Of a stretch of 64,000 nucleotides of DNA, positions 1 through 10,183 are shown in pieces (position 1 is the first letter of the stretch; the number at the start of each line of letters is the position of its first letter). The stretch is from Desmodesmus armatus (Eukaryota > Chlorophyta > Chlorophyceae > Sphaeropleales > Scenedesmaceae). Position numbers and translations under genes: made by a program. The DNA is taken from contig VIIQ02000025.1 of NCBI GenBank assembly GCA_007449985.2, forward strand, positions 558,001 to 622,000, written 5' to 3'. Below the pieces are notes generated by a model, which searched no databases, was not told where the DNA came from, and saw nothing but the letters and a program-made list of their open reading frames with translations.

Positions 1-1344
1 AAACACAATGGACCAGCGGCTGCAGGGGTGGCAACTTGGAACCTCACCCCTGAACACCGCTGGTGCATACAATGAACAGAACAACACAATCACACTTGAC
101 ACATACAGCATGGCATATCTGCTGCCACAAGAAACACGCACACCTGCTGGTACTTGAACACATCCCGCTGTACAAATGGTCAGGCCCTGATAGTATACAC
201 ACAAGCATACACTCATCCGGTGTCTACACACTCAACTCTGGCAGACCATCATGGTCCTCCGGGAGGCTGCATGCCTGCACAGCGGCTGCAGCGTTGCGTG
301 AAGAGCCTGCGGCATAAGCCGAATGGCCCCTGCAGCACCCCCTGCCCTTGAAAAGCAGGCACAAACAGTGCTGCAACATGCTCAAGGAGCCAGTTGCTGC
401 ACACCTCAGACAGCTGGAGCAGCCCAGTGCGAGCAACCTTGCATGTTGCTGGGTTGTGGTGCACTGCATCATGGCATGATGCTGCAGGACTGAAATGGGG
501 GTGCAGACCGGCCCTGCTGAACAGATGCACCACAGCAGTTGGCTGAAGAAATGCAAGGAGTCATGCAACAACTTGCTGGAAGCTGTCAACAGCGTATGTA
601 CACGCATGGCGTGCTTTTGGTCTCAACCCCACGCCTGAATAATGTGCAAAGCTGTACATGTATTGATTGTATACATGCAAGGCCAGGCACTGGTATGTGC
701 AGTGCACATCAAGTGCTAAACAGTAATGCCAGTGCCGAAAATCAGGAGCGACACACACTATGCACACCCTTGACCACACAGTGGTGCTGCCCACAAGTTC
801 AACTGCTCCACAAGTTCAAATGAGCTGTACAACAGACACAACATGGCCTTCAAGGCCCAGCACATCACACACAGCTCATTGTTGTGAGCCAGATATAGGC
901 CTTGCCACCCAGCCAGGCCTTTGCAACGACTGGTGGGGTTAAGGCCCTTTATCATACCCCACAAGCAGACGGGTGTGGGAAGCCAGCACTCACTCACCCC
1001 TTTCATGCTCAAACCACCCACATCCGCCCACTACTGACCCCACCCTCCCACCCAGCACTCACCCCTTTCAAGCTCAAAACCATCAACAGCCACCCTCTCC
1101 TGACCCCCACAAAGGCCAGGGGCCTTGGCTGCAGCTGGCACAAACATGCTGCTGATTGCCCAGCTCTGCTGGCCCGTCAGCCTGCCCACTGCTCAACAAA
1201 AGTGACACTGATGCGACCACCCAACACAGTTGGAGTGAGGAAGTGCAGTGCGTGCCCACACACAGAGATGGTTGGCCAACCAACCAGCCAATTGATTGCA
1301 ACCAAGTGACCCTTCTAACGCGATGTTGAACAGCAGCATCCAAG
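1..1344. other. 3' flank of the channel gene, no gene recognised
   Basis: This stretch lies downstream of the stop codon of the minus-strand channel gene. The plus strand is rich in C and A (many CACA and CCCACC tracts), as seen downstream of the other minus-strand genes here, so it is probably 3' untranslated sequence plus intergenic DNA. Short open frames on both strands have no recognisable domain and no convincing splice pattern. I see no TGTAA on the minus strand that would mark the transcript end, so the end may lie outside the window. Confidence 0.4.
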
Positions 1345-4300
1345 TCACGGCTGTGTTGGCGCCCGGACAGGCTGCTGCAGCTTGGGTGCAGAAACAACAT
1401 TATTGCTGCCCCCGCCACCACTGCTGCTGCTGCCGCCACTGCTGCCATTGCTGCTGCGGCCAGTGCGGCTGCTGCTGCCGCTGGCCATGGTGGGGCTGCC
1501 GCTGCTGCTGCCGCTGGCAGGTGCCTCCTGCTGCATTGCCTCCAGCTCCTCCTTCCTGTGCTGAAGGTTCTCAACATAATCCAGCTCCATCTCCTCCACT
1601 TTCAGCGTCAGCACCTGCTGTGCTTGCGCTGCCAGCTGCAACAGCTGCCCCACAGCATCCCCTGGGACCTCAGGCAGTGCACCAGCTGCTCCTGCCACAC
1701 TGCCTGCCTGGCTTGGCTGTTCACCAGCAGCCTGCTGCTGCTGCTGCTGCTGCTGCGGCCCCGCTGCAGTTCCTTGCGGATCTTGAGCTGCGGGAGGCGC
1801 AAACTGCCTGGCAGCGGCTTCGCCAAGTATGCTGCTGCTGAGCTGGCGCACCTGCTGCGCCTGTACCTGACGCAGCCGGTAGAGCTCTGCCACCTCCTCA
1901 CTGCGCAGCTGCTGCTGCAGCTGCTGCTCGCGGCGCCAGTTGCTGTACGGCGGGGCACCCGGGCCGGCGTTCAGCAGCCGCTGCTGCTCTGCGCGGCGCG
2001 CAAGGTCAGCCTCCCGCCTCTTTACTGCAGCCTGTTCTAGGTAGCTGACAACGAGGGCAGCGCCCACACGGCGTGCCTCGTCCAGTGGGGTCTTGCCCCA
2101 CCTGTCCTGCACAAAGACGTTGGCCCCACCCTCCTCTACCAGCACCCGCACCTGTGCATCACACAAAACACACGCAGAACAGGCAACACCACTTTGACTC
2201 TTGAGGCAGTCACCTTGTGACAACACTGCGGTTATCACGGCTCTGCGCTGTGCGCGGGTTGGCAGACATCCGCGTCTGGTCACCGCCTCCATTGTTGCAT
2301 GTGCCACACAGTGTACAGCGATAATTGCGCAGCAGCTGCTGATGCGTGACCATCAGGCCCAGGGTGGAAGGTTGACTCACCATGACGGCGTTGCCCTCTG
2401 CAGCGCTGATGTGCAGAGCTGTGCGCTTGTCATAGTCCCCAATGTCCACAGGAGCACCAGCCCTCAGCAGCCGCCGCAGCAGCTGCACATGCACACAGCG
2501 AGGGCAGAGCAACAAGACAATGGAAGAGGCAAGTAAGTCGCGTGTCAGTGCAGCAGCAACAGCAGGGCTCCTGCGCTTACCAGCTAAGCCGTTCCAGCAG
2601 ATACCATCCTGACTGATCAAAGAACCATGGGCAGCACCTTGATTGCACATGAGTGCAGCCCAAGTCAGAAACAAGACAGTCTTCACCCAGCGGAGCAAGC
2701 ACATGACGCAGCTGCAGGTCATCCGGCCTCATCAGCACAGGGCAGCACTCTACTGCGCTGCATCTCCTCCCATCTCACCGGCAAGTTGCACTCGTAGACG
2801 CAGTTGCACAGCAGTGATGCCAGCTGCAGGACCCAGCTGGCCCCCATATGATGCACATCCTCCAGTCCACTGCCCTCCCGCCTCATCAAGCCTCCCGCCT
2901 CCCCAGCAGCACCCACAGGCCCCGACAAGCTGCCAAAGCTGCCTGCAGCAGCAAGGTCCCTTGCAGGCGCCTTGCTGCCCTTATCACCGCTGCTGCTGCT
3001 GCTGCCGCCCCTGACTCCTGTGATGTTGCTGGTGCTGCTGCCGCTGATGTTGAGCCGGCTGCTGCTGCTGCTGCTGAAGGAGGGGGCCAGGGAGGCCCCT
3101 GTGGCCTTGAGAGTGTCGATGATGCGGTCATGGCCATGGTAGCAGGCCTCTAACAGGGCAGAGCGACCAAGGTTATCATCCAAGCGTGGGTTGGCACCTG
3201 CACAGGAAGATAGGACAGCCTTGGCATTATTGCCCTGAAGGCAAAGAGACTGCATTGTCCCAGGCGCGTGTTGCATGTGACAAGCCCTACCAGCACAGAT
3301 GCAGCAGGGTCGCAACAAGCCATGATGCTATCGTCTCTTGGTGTCTGCTGGTGGGATGAGATGCATATGCCAGACGAGTCAGCCTGAAAGGTCTGAATGG
3401 TGGCCACACTTACCAGCAGCAAGCAGCAGCGAGCAGACATCCCTGTGGCCCCTCACACAGGCCAGCATCAGAGCGGTGCGGCCATCTGCACACAGCAGCA
3501 TGCAGGTTGAATCCAACTCCAGGCTGCATGCACACAGCATCTGTACACACTGGGGGAGGCCAGCTTGACTGTTGCTCCCAGCCAAGTTTTGCAATACAAT
3601 GTCAAGGCAGCTGATGCGCATGGATGCACGCTCAGCTGGTGCACAGGCAGAGCTGGGCAGCCAGGCACAATACAGCACATGGTGTCGGAACCACCCCATC
3701 AGCACCATTTCATGCAGCCCCAGGCTGGTAAAGCTTACCGTAGTCTGAGCTGTCAGGGTTGAATCCCTGCTGCAGCATGGCCCTCAGCTTCACGGTGTCA
3801 CCACGGGTGGCAGCATACCTGCACAGCAGCAGGCAGCACAACAGCCTGTCTACAACATGGCACACCCCCCTTGTGCACATGGCCACAATGGCACCAGCCC
3901 CCATTCGAACTACAGCAGACGGGCCTGTTTGGCATGATGCCAGGGATTGTTTGCGCAGAGGACCAAACAGGGTCCACGACATTTGACACGCAGAACTTTC
4001 TCAGGGTATAAGCACGACGAAAGGTCAACACTTGACTCTCAGCAGCCCACAGGGGCTACTTACAGGAAGTCCGTTGTCCTGTCTTCCTCCTGCTTTGCCA
4101 CGTGCTGGTTGATCACCGCCATGACGCGCACAAGGTTGCTGAGCACCAGCTCCTGCCGCGCAGTCAGCACAGCACTGCTGCCCTCACCACCAAAGATGGC
4201 AGCAGCACTGGCACTACTGCCATTTGAGTTTGATGGTGGGGCTGGCAGGCTGCCAGAGGTGCCATTATGCTCAGGCATTGGGGACTTGCCTCCAGCATCC

Positions 4301-7300
4301 ATCATCAGCTCCACCTGCAGAGCATCACAGCACAGCACAGCATGGCGCAGCATGGAAGCGCAGCATGAGGACTACCAGCTTCCTTCATACTTCAGCGAGG
4401 CACCCAATCCGATGGTGGGCAACCATTCACTGGTCCTGCCCAATGGGCGGGTGTACAATGCAGCCGGCCACAATTCAGCTGTCCTTGGCTTGAACAGTTG
4501 ACTCATGATCACTGGTGCTTTTGGTATTTGCACTGCAGTAATACAGGCTGGGGGAAGTTACTCCATCTATGGTCACTCACCAGCTCAGGGCTTGCCCAGC
4601 TGTACATGAGGCTGCTGGGGCAGCTGGTGAGCAGGTGCTGCAGGTCAGAGCCAGCCGCAGACAGCCCAGGGAACTCAGCAGTGACCTGCAGCACAACAGC
4701 AGCGGCGGCGGCAGCACACCTTGAGGTTGGGAAGTGAGCGCAGAGATTGCGCCAGCCTGACAGCCAGCGCACACAGTATGGCCCTCCTGCTGGCCATGTG
4801 ACAGCGTCAGATATGCAGCGAAGTAGACCTCATTGCAGCATGCCATGTGCAGCATGCGTGCATGCTGCCCAAGCAGGCCGCCAGCCTCGGCAGTAGTGCC
4901 ATCACACCAGCCCGTTATATCACATCACTCTGTGTCACACCTGTGCCTCACTCCTCCTCTTGAGGTTCTCCAGCACCAGCCTGCTGGCAATGGGGAAGGT
5001 GCGCTCAATGGACTCAAAGGCGGTGCGGGTGATGACCATCACACGCACTGTGCTCAGAGATCTACAGGGCAGCAGGAGGCACAGACACTTTCTTTTGGAC
5101 AGTGTCATATGAGAGCCCGTCTCTGAGAACAGCTTGTGGGCCACAACACACACAGTGTGTGTTGTTGGACAGAACCACAAGGTCTCGTGGCTTACAAGAC
5201 CGTGGCTCTTACCCTTTGTTGTGTCTGTGTTTGCTATCCCAGCTGGCTGCACTTCCATTTGGAAAAAAGCGGCTTGCTCACCTGACTGTCTCCATCTGAG
5301 GGATCTCAGTGAAGAAGCTGATCTCCCCAAACAGGTCTCCAGGCCCCAGCACCCTACGCGGCCCCAGGTACACACCCATGTCACCAGCGGCAGTGGCCCC
5401 CGAGGCCTGCACGTCCTGATCCATCTCCCCCATCATGCTGCTCAGGGGTCACAGGTGGCGGTGGTGTCCAGGTCGCCGCCCCAGTCGTACTGACTAACGG
5501 CTGGGTCCAGGGGGGACCTACAAGACAAGGCAAGCAAGAGCAATGAGTAGCCACCAATGCAGTAGTGAGTGCCGTGGCCTGGCAAGTTGATGGCTGTGTG
5601 GTTTGCAGGTCAAGAAGTGAGCTGTCAGTGACTCCTCACAGCTATCAGCACCATGTTGAATCAGCTTGGCAAAGAGCATGTCCCAGAAACACCGTGTGGC
5701 CAACCGGTTGCTTGTGAGGGCAGCACACCCACCTGAGCTCCACCCGTCCTGCCACCACCACAAACAGCTCGTTGACTGCATCACCAGCCGCCAGCAGGTC
5801 CACACCAGGCCTGAACAGCTCCAGCCGGGAGGAGGCCAGCAGGGAGTCAAGGTACTTGCGCGGAGCACCCCTGCAGCACACAGGACAGAGTGAGACCTTA
5901 CTCAACACCAGCAACATTGGCAGACTTTAGAGGACGCCAAGTCTATTCAGCACAGCTTACTGCATCCGGTGTGTCATTGTGGGGCAAGTCAGGAGCCGCA
6001 AGAGAGACGGGGCCAGCGTCAAACCAAATGCAATGTCAGAAGATAGGCTGGGCTTCTGGGTGCAACTGACCAGTGCATGGACTGCAGCTGCAGCTGCATG
6101 GATTTGTGTGTGAGGCTCAGCCCCTGTGTGTTGCTCCCCTCACCTGAAGAGGTAGCTGCTCCTGAGGTGCCTGAGGTACAGGTGGCGCAGGATGCGGCGC
6201 CTGATGGTGGTGGGGTAGATGGACAGGACCTGCAGCCAATACGGCACAGGCACGCAAGGAGCGCGCTCAGTCCTGGCTCTTCAATGATCGAACAGGGCAG
6301 TACCGCAGCTGGGCAGCCACCCCGAGAGGCATTTTGGGGTTTGTCGCACCTGGTCGTCAGATGCCTCCTGGTGGTTGAACTTGAGTCGCAGGTGCTCCTG
6401 CATCTCATCCTTCAACTCAGCAGGAAGCTGGTTCAGCATGCTGCAGCGCACAAGGCAGACAGCACACAGTCAGTGGTGTCAGCATACTAGATCAGTCACC
6501 ACAGAACTCAGGCCATGACTCAGCATGTCGCTTGGACAGCCCGTCAAAGGGGCCACAACGCTGGTATCATTCCTGCTTGGGTACACTCTTGCAACAAACA
6601 CCACTGCATGCATTGTCTTGTGCTGCTGCCAAGCGCCTGATGGTTTTTGTCGGTGCCTTACACGAAAGGTGGAAATGTCGCTTCTGACAGCTTCGCAAAC
6701 TGCTGCAGCTGCCTCCAGCAGGTGTGCTGGCCCACCTGTAGGTCTTCAGGTTGCTGGACAGGTCCCTGTAACGCCCCGTGCGCTCATCATTTTTGACCAC
6801 CAGCAGCGTGATGGTGCCCAGGATGTACGCACCCAGCGCAATGTTGAACAGCAGGAACACACTGCAACAGGGACAACACACATGGTGTGATAGCGTCAAG
6901 CAAGAAGAACTCCTCGAAGTAGCACAAAACATTGTGCCATCCTCGCGCCAGTTGGTCCTCCCAACTACGCACAGCCTGCCCAAGGGTCATGTCACTATGG
7001 AAAATACGTAGTGAGTACATTGTGCTGGTGTGTCTGTACAGCCACTCATGCTGGCCCCTCACCTTGCCCTGAAGGTGTTGGCCACCACCTGCCGCATGTC
7101 GGTGACTGCATCCATGCCATTCCACTCATTGCCTGCAGCCGCATGCACACATACAGGATGAGCTCACTACAGGCAAGCCTTGAAAACACACTGTTGACCT
7201 CACTAAGCATTGCGCAGTCTGTGTGCCCAAAGTCCTGCACGTTGCCCAACTCAGCATAAGGTCCGTCCGTCCGCTGCACATGCAGCCCCGCCGCAAGATC

Positions 7301-9545
7301 CTAACCATCCTGACCACCCAGCACACCTGCCAGTGTTGTGACGCTCCAGTACAGGCTGTACACATACTGCTCCGGCAGGCTGATGGAGGCAAACAGGTCA
7401 GGGTTGAGCCCAATCAGCAGGTCAGGATCATAACCGCCTGAGCGGGCCAGCAGGTTGAAGCCGCAGGCCACCCAGTGGGTGAGGTACAGCACGATCACCA
7501 GGTTGCGCGCCACTGTGACTGTCAGCAAGCTGACGGTGAGGTCGTACTCAAGGTAGCGAAAGAACCAGCGCACGCGGTACAGACGCACCTGCATAGCGCA
7601 ACGGGACAAAAGCGGCAGAGGGTCATTGGGCTGCTAGCAGCGCTGTGACAGTGTGTTTGGGTCAGTCACGCCACAAATTGGACCACCATCCACAGTTGCT
7701 TGACCAAGGAATGGACTTGTGTATTTTTGGGGTGTGGCATCGGCCCCTGCAGTCAGAGATGCTGAGCTGCTGACCTAGGTGCTGTTTAACATAATGGGTT
7801 CGCTGCTGTGACATGAAGCGGGGGGAGTGGGGGGTCAGGGGGGTCAGGAACGCGGCGCTCACCAAGTGCAAGCCCTTCAGGCAAGCAACTGCAGGCACAA
7901 AGCTAGCCATGGAAGTTGGCCCCGCTGCTTGCGCCACTGCTGCTGCTGCTACTGCTGGCAGCGATGCTGCCTGTGAGGCCCCAGCAGCGCCTGCTGCTGC
8001 ACCTGCTGCAGACAACAGTCCAGCACCCTTGGCTGCCACTGCTCCAGCCAGTGCTACAGCAGTAGCGGGGCCTGCTGCTCCAGCTGCTTCCGCTGCTGTT
8101 GCAGCTGCGTCGGCTGGGCTGTGCCCACCTGCTGCCGCTGCTGTGGCAACAGCTGCTGCGATGCCATATGCAATCCAGTCAAAAGGTACTGCTGAGATGA
8201 TATCCAGAGCCAGACGCTGGCGCCTGCACACACACAAAACAATATGCAAGTGACGCCACCGTAGAAGGGTTAATGCAGTCATGGATCTGCAGAGTTCCCT
8301 GCTGTTGGGCTGGCCTCATGATGCTGGCAGTGCCAGTTTCTCCTGCCAACGTCGCGTAGCTGTCGCGCCAGTACCCCACTCACTTCAGAGGTTCAAACAA
8401 ACTGTCCAAATCGACGTGCTGCTGCTGCTGCTGGCTGCCGGCGGCTGCTGTGCTGCCCCACCTGTAGTTGACTGCAATGGCCCCGGGGTCGTCCACCATC
8501 ATCTCATCAGTCTCATATGCAACAAAGTGGCTCACGGCTGCGAGCACGAATGAAAACAGCAGGCACACACTGATGGGTTAGTTTGGATCATATTCTGCCA
8601 GCAACTGCCAAGCCTTGAACGGTTGTGCCAATAAGTGCAAGCAAACTGCCAGTCAGCCAGCTCCCTGTCCCAACCACACACCACCCGGTGAGAACGCAGC
8701 AGGCACGCCTGCTTCCACTGGCAGCAGCTGCAGACCCCCGCCCCAGCAAGCGCGCCCAGTACACATGAGATGCAATCACACATCCAAACCAACAAACACA
8801 GCATTACAAAATTCACACTAACCCACACCCTCACCAATGTCAGCCATGAACAGGGCCACCAGGATGAGGTCGATCCACGTCGCCACGCTTGTCAGGCTGT
8901 ACATGTCGGCCAGGTTCCCAAACCCCAGCTCCCAGGGCACAAAGATGCCTGTGAAGGCAGCTGCTCCGATCAGGAGGCCCCACCAGGCCCTGTACCACTT
9001 GTTGTTGGGGTTGATGATACCCTGCCGCAGTGGCAGGCCCAAACCCCTGAATCAAGGGAGCCCAAGATGCCATCCCCGCTGCTGCTGCTGGTCGTGACAG
9101 CTGGATCAAAGTCGTCATAGGTGTCTGTTGTGAGAGTGACTGCCTTTGGTTTGTCAGCGCCGCCCAGCAGCTGCAGCAGCACCCGGTCTGGTTGGCTGCG
9201 CTTGCTGGCGCTAGCAGCGAGGTTGCGAGACGCGGTGCTGCTGCATAGCTGCGCTGCTGTCCTGCGGGGTGCGGCCCCATGCCATGGCAAGTGTGTAAGT
9301 AAATGCTTTGGCTGAGAGCTGATGGCAGGGCTGCAGGGGTTCACCCTGGAGGCTGCTGCTGTGCTGTTCAGCCCAACTGCTCTGCAGCGCTGCAGGTGAG
9401 CTGCTCTGAAACCCTGGTTGAAAGGGAAGGGGCAGGCAGGGCATGCAGAGGTGCAGCAGCACTTTTGAACGGATGAATGTGCTGTATGATGGCTAGCTGT
9501 GCCCTCTGCATGCAGCCTGGTGCCTGCACCAAGATGATGTGCCAT
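1345..9545 (-). CDS. Voltage-gated cation channel with CNBD and ankyrin repeats (plant AKT/SKOR-like)
   Basis: Predicted plasma- or endomembrane cation channel. Exons I can join in phase (5' to 3'): about 9050-8835 (S1-S2, with the motif NKWYRAWW), 8536-8462 (FVAYETDEMMVDDPGAI, as in plant Shaker channels), 8223-7863 (S3, then an Ala-rich insert), 7588-7327 (S4 RLYRVRWFFRYLEYD, S5, pore helix SLYWSVTTLA), 7132-7063, 6861-6736 (S6 NIALGAYILG), 6440-6350, 6229-6144, 5870-5733 and 5437-5282 (cyclic-nucleotide-binding domain, GDLFGEISFF), 5061-4941, 4685-4581, 4314-4064, 3818-3739, 3485-3414, 3197-2779, 2482-2381 (ankyrin repeats such as DGRTALMLACVRGHRDVC and DKRTALHISAAEGNA), 2151-1345 (last ankyrin unit, coiled coil, Gln8 run, Ser/Gly tail). 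From S1 onward this gives about 1,180 residues. The N-terminus is unresolved: an open frame reaches an ATG at 9545, joined to S1 by a possible 77-nt intron. The pore lacks the GYG filter, so K+ selectivity is doubtful. Family assignment is firm; ion selectivity and start are not. Confidence 0.9.
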
Positions 9546-10183
9546 GCCCCTGCTGCCTTTCACCACACCAGTGCTTGCCTGGGGTGGCACGTGCACCACC
9601 TTGGGCTACTGTGCCAGATGATGTGTGATAATTGCAGGCATGTTGGCTGTCAAACTATATCTGAGCTCGTGGATTTTACTGCTCACGTGCGTCATGTGCA
9701 CAGCAGGACAGCGGTTGCCCCGGCGCAGTTCAAGGCAGGAAAAGCACACCTTAAGACTGTTTGATGCACGTCCAGGCAGTGGTACAGGCTGTCGACCCAC
9801 ACACACAGAAGAGCGCGCACGAAGCTCTGTCCCCACTGTCTTCATCAGTTGGTTGACCACAGGGGTGGCTGCACCTACATTTGTATATATCACCAATGAG
9901 TGCTGGCGCCTGGCACACTGTGCAGACAGGGGCAAACCCTTTCAAACCCTTGAGCACGGTGTGAGGACCAGACAGGTCCTAAGCACTTTCCTTTGCTGAG
10001 AACAGAGCTGACAGAGCTGAACCAGCAGGACATGCTTCGTGCAAAGGACCCAAACTATACCCCATGCGTTGAACCTGAATTTCAGAGTCGTCGATTTGGC
10101 TGTTCCAGTCCAACGATCACGTTCCCTTTTATCTTGACGCAGCGTACAGGCACGCAGCTGCCTCCCTGTCAGACTCTGACACC
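9546..10183. other. Intergenic region between divergent genes
   Basis: This 0.6-kb stretch separates the possible 5' end of the minus-strand channel gene from the plus-strand oxidoreductase start, so it probably carries both promoters. I see no clear TATA box or other recognised element. Some of it may be 5' untranslated sequence or unrecognised first exons of the channel. Confidence 0.4.

Noticed and set aside
1296..1841. Plus-strand Cys-rich open frame of 181 codons
   Set aside because: It is the antisense of the channel's last exon; CTG/GCC repeats encoding Gln and Ser on the minus strand give Cys and Ala here.
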